A DNA stretch of 10,049 nucleotides from an uncultured Rickettsiales bacterium (GTDB lineage: Bacteria > Pseudomonadota > Alphaproteobacteria > Rickettsiales > UBA998): NCBI GenBank assembly GCA_937982385.1, contig CALJMC010000038.1, positions 1 to 10,049 of the forward strand, written 5' to 3'. The notes beneath the pieces were generated by a model, which saw only the letters and a list, made by a program, of their open reading frames with translations, was not told the DNA's origin and did no database searches. Each line of letters starts with the position of its first letter. Position 1 is the stretch's first letter. The position numbers and the translations under genes are program-made. Below are positions 1-5,154 of the stretch, piece after piece.

Positions 1-12
1 CAAATTTTAATC

Positions 13-28
13 CGCCGAACGGTCGGCG
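13..28. other. Small inverted repeat upstream of phaR
   Basis: CGCCGA (13-18) and TCGGCG (23-28) form a 6-bp stem around a 4-nt loop. Neither strand has a T-run directly after it, so it is a poor fit to an intrinsic terminator. It may be the end of a structure belonging to a gene left of the window, or an operator. The role is unknown. Confidence 0.3.
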
Positions 29-78
29 CGCATGCAGTCGCATAAGATAGTGGGTTTGGAACATCTTATCAATCCATG

Positions 79-107
79 TTGCGAGTGCGAACAAAGCATG
101 CTATGTT
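79..107 (+). promoter_or_regulatory. Candidate sigma70-type promoter for phaR
   Basis: TTGCGA (79-84) and TATGTT (102-107) are separated by 17 nt and each matches the -35/-10 consensus at 4 of 6 positions. The element lies about 40 nt upstream of the phaR start. The region is rich in TGC/GCA motifs (ATGTTGCGA near 76 and ATGTTGCGC near 103). PhaR proteins are known to bind TGC/GCA-rich sites and to repress their own genes, so autoregulation here is plausible but inferred. Confidence 0.3.
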
Positions 108-146
108 GCGCCACCAAGATATAAAAAATAAATAGGAGTTACCATC

Positions 147-659
147 ATGGCAGCAGCGAAAAAACAAGATGCAAGCGAAGCGATCATCATCAAGAAATAT
201 GCGAATCGTCGTTTGTATAATACCGCGACAAGTGTCTATATCACGCTTGAAGATGTCCGCCAGATGGTGAAAGAAGGTGATGCGTTTGTTGTGGTTGATG
301 CCAAATCAGGCGATGATTTGACCCGTCAAATCCTCACGCAAATTATCTATGAGCAAGAGCAGGGCGATGACAGCTTGCTTTCCACAGGATTCCTCCGCCG
401 CATTATCGAAATGTATGACCAAAATGTAGGTGACGTTATGCCAGCCTATTTGGAAACGAGCATGGAATCATTCTCTGCTAATCAAGAGAAAATCACATCA
501 GCCTTCACTGAAGCACTCGACAAAGCGGGTGTGCCAACTGGTACTGCTGCGAATCCGATGACTCAGATGGAAGAAATGGCAAAGCAAAACATGGAAATGA
601 TGAACAGCACCATGCAAATGTTCAACCCCATGGCTGCATTCTTTGGTGGGAAGAAGTAA
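147..659 (+). CDS. phaR: Polyhydroxyalkanoate synthesis regulator PhaR
   Basis: This is a DNA-binding repressor that in other bacteria controls phasin and PHA-synthesis genes and senses PHA granules. Residues about 13-72 carry the characteristic PHB/PHA accumulation regulator N-terminal domain (KKYANRRLYNT, then YITLEDV, then DAKSGDDLTRQIL, then IIYEQE). Residues about 78-120 match the second PHB_acc region (GFLRRIIEMYDQNVG). The C-terminal 35 residues are Met/Gln-rich and probably helical, ending FFGGKK. Length (170 aa) is in the usual range. The ATG at 147 has a clear Shine-Dalgarno AGGAG (134-138) with an 8-nt spacer. The gene stands alone on the + strand, and its stop is 4 nt from the convergent stop of the HEXXH gene. 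Its 3' end (602-656) is duplicated at 2814-2868. Family assignment is firm; the regulated targets are not visible here. Confidence 0.95.
   Translation: MAAAKKQDASEAIIIKKYANRRLYNTATSVYITLEDVRQMVKEGDAFVVVDAKSGDDLTRQILTQIIYEQEQGDDSLLSTGFLRRIIEMYDQNVGDVMPAYLETSMESFSANQEKITSAFTEALDKAGVPTGTAANPMTQMEEMAKQNMEMMNSTMQMFNPMAAFFGGKK
602..656 (+). repeat. Direct repeat, copy 1 (3' end of phaR)
   Basis: These 55 bp encode the last codons of PhaR before its stop (N-S-T-M-Q-M-F-N-P-M-A-A-F-F-G-G-K-K). They recur in the same orientation at 2814-2868 with 4 mismatches by eye. Similarity may continue weakly for another 10 nt or so (gcttctactt at 660-669 against gctcctagtt at 2871-2880), after a small indel that removes the stop in the second copy. 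Confidence 0.9.
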
Positions 660-663
660 GCTT

Positions 664-1644
664 CTACTTCATTATCTCTTTCACATCTTCAAGCAAACGC
701 TGTGCTGGTTTAGAGAGGCGGGCATGTTCTTCAACAATCTTGACGCTTTCTAGATAGGTATGCTTGTTCTGCGTGATACGCTCGAAAATATCACTGAAAT
801 CATGCTGCATTGCTTCAGGAATGTGACACTCCAATCGTCCCAACAGATACGCCACACGGGCTGTTACAAACATCGCATGATAGATGCCATCCATTGGGCG
901 TTGAGTGCCGCGAATAGGTGAAAAATAGCGCTCCTCAGGAGCATTCAGCACGAGCGGAGCATCTATCGTGTGTCCAAAAAGGTAGATATGCGCTGTTTCA
1001 TGCAGCAATGTCTCAAGCATTTGTAATGGTGAGCTGGCATTATGCACATTCAAGAATAAGAGCCGCCAAAGCTGGTAAGGTGCCATACCATTAAAACTGC
1101 GATTATCAGACGCATCTTCCGCCACCACGACATGCCGCAACAGAATGTGCATTTCTTGATAGAGTGCAGTATCCTTAGCAATAATCTGCTCCATTACCGT
1201 GCTAAACATCTGTTTGAATGCTACAAACTCATCAGAATGAGGTGCTGCCATGCAAAAACCTTCATGCTCCCCCAAGCATTCTGAATATAATGTTTCATTT
1301 TCAAAAGGGCGTAACGTGATATGAGGCTTAGGAGTGATATCTTGTGCAACTAATATTTTAATCAGCTCTTCTGCTAGGTCTATATTGTGATGCAGTAAAG
1401 CAAAACTAATACGATAATAGAGTCCAAATATGAGCGGAGAGAAGTCATCTACGTCACCCACACGCGCAATAAATTCTTCCAACAATGCTGCTAGCGAAGC
1501 ATGATGATGCTCCCTAAGGCGCTCAGCAATATGTGCTAAACTCGCGCGCAAATCGCGATGCATATGTGCGTTCAGTTGTGTCGCACGTGTTGCCTCAGGC
1601 AACAGCAGGTTATCAAGCCTGTTCACACGAGCAACATTTACCAT
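664..1644 (-). CDS. HEXXH-motif protein, putative peptide-modifying (mod_HExxH-like) enzyme
   Basis: A 326-aa cytosolic protein with no signal peptide or membrane segments. The diagnostic stretch is LLHETAHIYLFGH: H215-E216-x-x-H219 is a HEXXH metal site. It is followed by SPIRG (242-246), R249-P250, G253 and H256-A257 (RPMDGIYHAMF). A HEXXH followed by an R-P-x-x-G-x-x-H-A block matches my recollection of the 'HEXXH motif' putative peptide-modification family (TIGR04267-like), and differs from ordinary zincin peptidases. Members of that family occur in RiPP pathways, and some are reported to be iron/2-oxoglutarate-dependent hydroxylases. The N-terminal 200 residues are mainly helical (LRASLAHIAERLREHHH). 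The ATG at 1644 overlaps the stop of the upstream barrel gene by 7 nt (ATGGTAA), implying translational coupling. The stop lies 4 nt from that of phaR. Metal binding is well supported; the exact reaction and substrate are inferred. A metallopeptidase remains the alternative. Confidence 0.7.
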   Translation of the reverse strand: MVNVARVNRLDNLLLPEATRATQLNAHMHRDLRASLAHIAERLREHHHASLAALLEEFIARVGDVDDFSPLIFGLYYRISFALLHHNIDLAEELIKILVAQDITPKPHITLRPFENETLYSECLGEHEGFCMAAPHSDEFVAFKQMFSTVMEQIIAKDTALYQEMHILLRHVVVAEDASDNRSFNGMAPYQLWRLLFLNVHNASSPLQMLETLLHETAHIYLFGHTIDAPLVLNAPEERYFSPIRGTQRPMDGIYHAMFVTARVAYLLGRLECHIPEAMQHDFSDIFERITQNKHTYLESVKIVEEHARLSKPAQRLLEDVKEIMK

Positions 1645-2714
1645 GTGTAACGCGCACTAACCCCAAACAGATTGTCATCCACATCGCTATTATACATACC
1701 CGTATAATTCAGCGCAGCAGACATGTTGTCTGACACATCCAGAGTATAAGACCCTTGCAGGCGCACGTAATTATCATCTACATCAGGCGAGGTGGCAGTC
1801 GTCACAGGGCCACCGCCAAGTGCCACGGACGTCGAGCGCGCAGGGTCATCAATCCACTCACGCGATAGGCCGATCGCACCTTGTGGGGTGGCGGTCATAC
1901 CAAAATGTTCTGCTTCTGTTTTGGCTTTCACGCCAAGCGTCGTAAATAATTGATTGTTACGGTCACTAGAGACACGTTGCGCACCCGTGCCCACCTCTGA
2001 ATAATCACGCAACCCAAGCGTGGCTGCTTGAATGCTCAAATAGGGCGTGAATGTAACATCATTCAATTTTTCAAATGCAATATCAGATGCAAATTCGCCC
2101 CCTAGTGTGTAGCCAAACCCATGCGTATCACCGCTAGCAGCACCACGATTGGAATCAACACGCGCATAGCCAGCAGACCCCGCCAAGGTAAGATCAATGG
2201 TAGAAGTAAAAGCCGTTTTCCCATAGACACCCAATTGGTAATAATCCATCTGAGTATTCACATTGACGGCATTTTTCACATCAGAGTCAATATCGTGATA
2301 ACTCACAAACACACCTAACAAACCATTGGATGCACTGTTTTTATATAAATCTGTTCCGATGGTCAGCTGTGTGCTGTCATAGTCAAAGCCGTTCGTGGCA
2401 CCAATCGTATCCGTTTCACCATTTCCAATGGAAATATTACCCCAGATATTGTCACCAACATCATTATTTTCCAACTCCTCCAACGGGGGAATAAAATACA
2501 TCACTGGTGTGCCGCCATCTGTTCGTGAGCCGACCATATTGAGAATAAAATTATTACCAGAGACTGCCGAAATGGAAGAGGAGCTTTGTGCTGAGACGAC
2601 AGGCTCAACCGAGGCAGGGTCCATTAATGAACCAATTTTGGCTGAAATGCTAGGCGCGTCTTCCGCATTATCTTGCGTTAATCTTAGCCCTAATAATTTA
2701 GATGTATCTAACAT
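1638..2714 (-). CDS. Autotransporter-type beta-barrel protein lacking a signal peptide
   Basis: A 358-aa protein. Residues about 88-358 have the alternating pattern of an autotransporter translocator barrel: a W-G-N-I start, GFDYDSTQLTIGTDLY, GVFVSYHDIDSD, repeated aromatic-Gly strands, LFTTLGVKAK, and a terminal strand GVSARYTW ending in an aromatic residue as OMP sorting signals do. About 270 residues is the normal barrel size. The first ~87 residues are polar (KLLGLRLTQDNAEDAP, a serine run at 44-47, then a short FIPPLEELENN linker). There is no Sec signal peptide and no real passenger domain. I chose the ATG at 2714 because GAGGGG sits 4 nt upstream; the in-frame GTG at 2726 overlaps that site. 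Upstream in frame there is a TAG and no ATG/GTG/TTG that could supply a signal peptide. The stop overlaps the HEXXH gene start. The gene could encode a modified or non-Sec substrate, or be a truncated autotransporter. Confidence 0.75.
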   Translation of the reverse strand: MLDTSKLLGLRLTQDNAEDAPSISAKIGSLMDPASVEPVVSAQSSSSISAVSGNNFILNMVGSRTDGGTPVMYFIPPLEELENNDVGDNIWGNISIGNGETDTIGATNGFDYDSTQLTIGTDLYKNSASNGLLGVFVSYHDIDSDVKNAVNVNTQMDYYQLGVYGKTAFTSTIDLTLAGSAGYARVDSNRGAASGDTHGFGYTLGGEFASDIAFEKLNDVTFTPYLSIQAATLGLRDYSEVGTGAQRVSSDRNNQLFTTLGVKAKTEAEHFGMTATPQGAIGLSREWIDDPARSTSVALGGGPVTTATSPDVDDNYVRLQGSYTLDVSDNMSAALNYTGMYNSDVDDNLFGVSARYTW

Positions 2715-2813
2715 AATTCCCCTCACAATATCTTTATGATTAATAATGTAATAGAGCTATAATAAATGTTAGAAAATGACAATCATAATTTGTGACACAC
2801 ACGAGAAAATTTC
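2715..2813 (-). promoter_or_regulatory. AT-rich upstream region of the barrel/HEXXH pair
   Basis: This stretch is strikingly AT-rich and must hold the promoter of the module. On the - strand, TTGTCA (2782-2777) precedes TATAGC (2761-2756) with a 15-nt spacer, shorter than ideal. A strong Shine-Dalgarno GAGGGG lies next to the ATG at 2714. I see no convincing operator. The region ends exactly where the second phaR-tail copy begins. Confidence 0.3.
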
Positions 2814-2868
2814 GAACAACACCATGCAAATATTCAACCCCATGGCTGCGTTTTTTGGTGGGAAGAAG
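2814..2868 (+). repeat. Direct repeat, copy 2: orphan fragment of the phaR 3' end
   Basis: This 55-bp stretch matches 602-656 at 51 of 55 positions in the same orientation. Read in the phaR frame it gives N-N-T-M-Q-I-F-N-P-M-A-A-F-F-G-G-K-K, with two conservative amino-acid changes and two silent ones. It therefore diverged from, or came from, a real phaR allele rather than arising by chance. No phaR body precedes it, and the stop codon is missing: the frame runs on for nine codons to a TAG at 2896. It marks the right border of the barrel/HEXXH module. Confidence 0.9.
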
Positions 2869-2909
2869 ACGCTCCTAGTTGTTGGCCGTAGTCTTTAGTC
2901 GATAGAATG

Positions 2910-2933
2910 CTAACAACTAATACTAACAACTAA
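2910..2933. repeat. Short tandem repeat at the bcp 3' end
   Basis: CTAACAACTAA occurs at 2910-2920 and again at 2923-2933, overlapping the bcp stop codon (2930-2932). The complementary sequence TAGTTGTT lies at 2876-2883, and CTTTAGT (2893-2899) pairs with ACTAAAG (2929-2935). An RNA could fold here downstream of bcp, but there is no U-tract, so a terminator is not demonstrated. Confidence 0.4.
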
Positions 2934-3427
2934 AGCCCTCGAACAGCCTCTAACACTTCTTCCACATGACCTTTCACCTTCACTTTGCGCCACACTTGCG
3001 CGATGGTACCGTTGGCGGCTATTAGGTAGGTGGCGCGTTCTATGCCCATATATTTTTTGCCGTACATGCTTTTTTCTACCCATGTGCCGTAGGCTTCGCA
3101 GATGCTGCCATCTTCGTCGGATACGAGTGCGAAGGTGAGATCATGCTTAGCTTTGAACTTGTCGTGCTTGGCGACGGTGTCACGCGATAGCCCGACGATT
3201 ACGGCTCCAGCGGCTTCGAATGCAGCTAGATTATCACGGAAGTCTTTGGATTCTGTGGTGCAGCCTGGAGTGTCGTCCTTTGGGTAAAAATACAAAACAC
3301 ATGCTTTGCCGCTCGCCGCAATGCTGCTGAGGGTGAGGGTGCCATCGCCATCAATCGGTGCGGTGAAGTCTGGGGCGTTTTCGCTCGTTTGTGGATAGGT
3401 TGCCGTTTGCGTTGCTGCGTTTGTCAT
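2930..3427 (-). CDS. bcp: Thioredoxin-dependent peroxiredoxin, BCP/PrxQ type
   Basis: This enzyme reduces hydrogen peroxide and organic hydroperoxides in the cytosol, using thioredoxin or a similar donor. The 165-aa protein shows the AhpC/TSA fold: APDFTAP near residue 18, LYFYPKDDTPGCTTES at 45-60 with peroxidatic Cys56, then VIVGLSRDTVAKHDKFKAKHDLTFALVSDEDG, and a late RATYLIAANGTIAQVW. There is no cysteine five residues after Cys56 (the segment reads CTTESKDF), where E. coli BCP has its resolving cysteine. Cys43 and Cys110 are the only others, so resolution must use one of these or an external thiol. I chose the ATG at 3427 because AAGGA lies 6 nt upstream; the longer frame from 3460 has no such site and adds a non-family extension. 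It lies 141 nt downstream of gcdH, separated by a hairpin cluster, so it may have its own promoter. Confidence 0.93.
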   Translation of the reverse strand: MTNAATQTATYPQTSENAPDFTAPIDGDGTLTLSSIAASGKACVLYFYPKDDTPGCTTESKDFRDNLAAFEAAGAVIVGLSRDTVAKHDKFKAKHDLTFALVSDEDGSICEAYGTWVEKSMYGKKYMGIERATYLIAANGTIAQVWRKVKVKGHVEEVLEAVRGL

Positions 3428-3455
3428 GATTTTTCCTTGTTGTTGGCTTCGCAGC

Positions 3456-3527
3456 CGCACATGCTGTGCGTTGCTCCGCTATCGCTGGCGCGATGCTCTC
3501 GGCAACGCGTGAACATCCTGTTCACGC
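3456..3527. repeat. Cluster of three hairpins between gcdH and bcp (REP-like element)
   Basis: Three adjacent stems fill most of this intergenic gap. They are CGCACA-TGC-TGTGCG (3456-3470); an outer GTTGC/GCAAC pair (3470-3474 and 3502-3506) enclosing ATCGC-TGGC-GCGAT (3481-3494); and an 8-bp perfect stem GCGTGAAC/GTTCACGC with a 5-nt loop (3507-3527). No T-run follows on the - strand, so a simple intrinsic terminator is unlikely. The two right-hand stems resemble, in inverted orientation, the structure at 7699-7752. This suggests a dispersed palindromic repeat family. Possible roles are mRNA 3'-end stabilisation or processing. Confidence 0.55.
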
Positions 3528-3568
3528 CAGAAAACACCACTTTTTATCTTACAACTTATAACTAAAAA

Positions 3569-4765
3569 CTACTCACCCGTAAATGATTGAATGCCCGTAA
3601 TGGCGCGTCCCAAAATAAGCGCGTGAATATCGTGCGTTCCCTCATAGGTGTTTACGCTTTCAAGGTTCATCACATGACGTATTACATGATATTCATCAGC
3701 GATGCCATTGCCGCCATGCATATCGCGGGCGACACGCGCCATGTCGAGCGCCTTACCTGCAGAGTTGCGTTTGATGAGGGAAATCATCTCCACCACTTGT
3801 TGACCTTCGTCAATCATACGTCCAACGCGCAGACAGCCTTGCATTGCGAGCGAGATATCTGTCGCCATATCAGCGAGTTTTTTCTGAATCAGTTGGTTGG
3901 CAGCGAGTGGGCGATTAAACTGCGTGCGTTCCAGCGTGTAGTTACGCGCCGCTTGATAACAAAATTCTGCTGCACCGAGTGCGCCCCAACCAATGCCATA
4001 ACGTGCTTTATTGAGGCATGAGAAGGGGCCTTTCAGCCCTTCAACATCAAGCAAGTGAGAATCTGGCACAAACGCTTCATCCAGCATAATCATGCCTGTG
4101 ATAGATGCTCTGAGTGAGAATTTACCTTCAATTTTTGGCGTCTCGAAGCCTTCAGTGCCTCGGGTGACGACATAACCACGAATGGTACCGTCTTCTACGC
4201 CCTCAGCGCCATAGGTCTTTGCCCATACCACTGCAATGTCAGCAATGGGCGAGTTGGTAATCCATATTTTAGAACCTGAAAGCTTATAGCCACCATCCAC
4301 CTTTTTGGCGGTGGTTATCATGCTACCGGGGTCTGAACCATGATCAGGCTCGGTGAGTCCGAAACAACCAATCATCTCACCTGTGGCGAGCTGAGGCAGC
4401 AATTCGGCTTTCAATTCTTCCGTCGCAAATTCATGGATTGGGTGCATAACCAAGCTCGACTGCACCGAGAGTGCAGAGCGGTAGCCCGAGTCCACCCACT
4501 CAACTTCACGTGCTATAAGTCCATAGGCAACATGTGACACGCCCGCACAGCCATAACCCTCAATGGTAGAACCAAGAAAGCCCAACGCACCGCATTGCTT
4601 CATAATTTCAGGGTCGAATGTCTCATGACGATTCGCCTCGATGATGCCCGGAAACAACTCCTCACGACAAAATTTACGCGCCGTGTCCATAATCATGGTT
4701 TCTTCGTCCGTTAATTGACCTGCGAGGTCTAACGGGTCTTCCCAATTAAAAGGGGCAAGCGCCAT
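3569..4765 (-). CDS. gcdH: Glutaryl-CoA dehydrogenase
   Basis: This FAD enzyme oxidatively decarboxylates glutaryl-CoA to crotonyl-CoA and CO2 (EC 1.3.8.6) in lysine and tryptophan degradation, passing electrons to ETF. The 398-aa protein is full length for the family. The acyl-CoA dehydrogenase N domain covers about 15-130; the middle domain has CFGLTEPDHGSDPGSM (134-149) and KIWITNSPIADIAVVWAK (166-183). In the C domain are RTQFNRPLAANQLIQKKLADM (280-300), RDMHGGNGI and NTYEGTHDIHALILGRAITG. Glu375 corresponds to the catalytic base of GCDH, and Arg96 in the GYRSALSVQSS segment to the glutarate-specific arginine; both separate it from generic acyl-CoA dehydrogenases. The start at 4765 has AGAGGAGA just upstream. 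Only 11 nt separate it from the upstream small gene, whose stop overlaps this ribosome site region, so the two are probably co-transcribed and coupled. Confidence 0.95.
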   Translation of the reverse strand: MALAPFNWEDPLDLAGQLTDEETMIMDTARKFCREELFPGIIEANRHETFDPEIMKQCGALGFLGSTIEGYGCAGVSHVAYGLIAREVEWVDSGYRSALSVQSSLVMHPIHEFATEELKAELLPQLATGEMIGCFGLTEPDHGSDPGSMITTAKKVDGGYKLSGSKIWITNSPIADIAVVWAKTYGAEGVEDGTIRGYVVTRGTEGFETPKIEGKFSLRASITGMIMLDEAFVPDSHLLDVEGLKGPFSCLNKARYGIGWGALGAAEFCYQAARNYTLERTQFNRPLAANQLIQKKLADMATDISLAMQGCLRVGRMIDEGQQVVEMISLIKRNSAGKALDMARVARDMHGGNGIADEYHVIRHVMNLESVNTYEGTHDIHALILGRAITGIQSFTGE

Positions 4766-4776
4766 GGAGATCTCCT

Positions 4777-5022
4777 CTATGTGATGATGTTAACGATGGA
4801 GCCGCGCTCCCAATAGATACCGTTTTGCAATGCTTCGAGCGCACGGTTGATGAGTTTTTCCAACAGCTCAATATGCGGCACATTTTGATAGCCACGCCCT
4901 TTGGGTGGGCCAAAGCGCTCACGAACCGATCCGACCTTTTTAGGTTTTCTCGCATCCAGCGCCCTCTGTGCCGCTGGAACCAGCGCACCGCCTGTAGAAA
5001 TATTGCTTTTTATACTGCTCAT
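4777..5022 (-). CDS. Small basic hypothetical protein upstream of gcdH
   Basis: An 81-aa protein that I do not recognise. The N-terminal half is Ala/Lys/Arg-rich and probably disordered (ALVPAAQRALDARKPKKVGS, then RERFGPPKGRGY). The second half looks like one amphipathic helix (IELLEKLINRALEALQNGIY) and a short strand-like tail WERGSIVNIIT. No signal peptide or membrane segment is present. I chose the ATG at 5022; an in-frame ATG at 5034 and a TTG at 5058 are possible, and none has a strong Shine-Dalgarno. It lies 11 nt ahead of gcdH on the same strand and its 3' end carries the gcdH ribosome site, so it heads that operon. It is divergent from the pilin genes. The ordered composition, the coupling and the lack of a competing overlapping gene argue that it is real. 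Confidence 0.7.
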   Translation of the reverse strand: MSSIKSNISTGGALVPAAQRALDARKPKKVGSVRERFGPPKGRGYQNVPHIELLEKLINRALEALQNGIYWERGSIVNIIT

Positions 5023-5062
5023 AGTACCTATCATACCATAATGCTGGGCTGCGTACAATTTG

Positions 5063-5082
5063 ATTAAGCCTTACTGCTTAAT
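5063..5082. promoter_or_regulatory. Inverted repeat in the divergent promoter region (possible operator)
   Basis: ATTAAGC (5063-5069) and GCTTAAT (5076-5082) are perfect inverted repeats separated by 6 nt. The site lies between the divergent small-gene/gcdH operon and the pilin-like genes, upstream of the proposed pilin promoter. Its size and place suit a dimeric regulator. No T-run adjoins it on either strand, which argues against a terminator. Function is inferred. Confidence 0.4.
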
Positions 5083-5087
5083 ATTGA

Positions 5088-5116
5088 TTGCATGAACCTT
5101 AGTGTTTTTTTAATAT
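5088..5116 (+). promoter_or_regulatory. Candidate promoter for the pilin-like genes
   Basis: TTGCAT (5088-5093) and TAATAT (5111-5116) are separated by exactly 17 nt, each matching 4 of 6 consensus bases, in an AT-rich tract that includes a run of seven Ts. It lies about 35 nt upstream of the first pilin start. Confidence 0.35.
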
Positions 5117-5136
5117 TTTTAACGTAAGGTGACCTA

Positions 5137-5154
5137 ATGGAAAATCACTCATGA
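5137..5154 (+). CDS. Possible five-codon leader ORF coupled to the first pilin gene
   Basis: ATG at 5137 begins the frame M-E-N-H-S followed by TGA at 5152-5154. It has a good Shine-Dalgarno AAGGTG (5126-5131) at 5 nt, whereas the pilin ATG at 5151 has only a weak GGA nearby. The leader stop and pilin start overlap as ATGA, a classical coupling arrangement. It may be a translated leader delivering ribosomes to the pilin gene. It is too short to support by composition, so it remains tentative. Confidence 0.3.
   Translation: MENHS

Noticed and set aside
215..224. CRISPR, tRNA or rRNA signals anywhere in the window
   Set aside because: No regularly spaced repeat array, cloverleaf or rRNA-like segment was found by eye on either strand; this position is only a placeholder for the whole-window check.
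1533..1733. Open frame of 66 codons on the + strand
   Set aside because: It spans the 5' end of the HEXXH gene and the 3' end of the barrel gene antisense, has no family features and no ribosome site; a shadow frame.
2395..2739. 114-codon open frame on the + strand antisense to the barrel gene N-terminus
   Set aside because: It mirrors the polar, Ser-rich coding strand, has no recognisable domain, and the - strand gene has a strong ribosome site and barrel features.
664..2813. Classical transposon or insertion sequence carrying the barrel/HEXXH pair
   Set aside because: No transposase, integrase or terminal inverted repeats are visible. The flanking repeat is a direct copy of coding sequence and too long and diverged for a normal target-site duplication.
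3507..3527. Intrinsic terminator for gcdH from the 8-bp hairpin
   Set aside because: On the - strand the stem is followed by mixed GC-rich sequence with no U-run, so it is better described as part of a structured repeat.
3587..4021. 144-codon open frame antisense to gcdH
   Set aside because: gcdH is unambiguous here; the antisense product has no family features.
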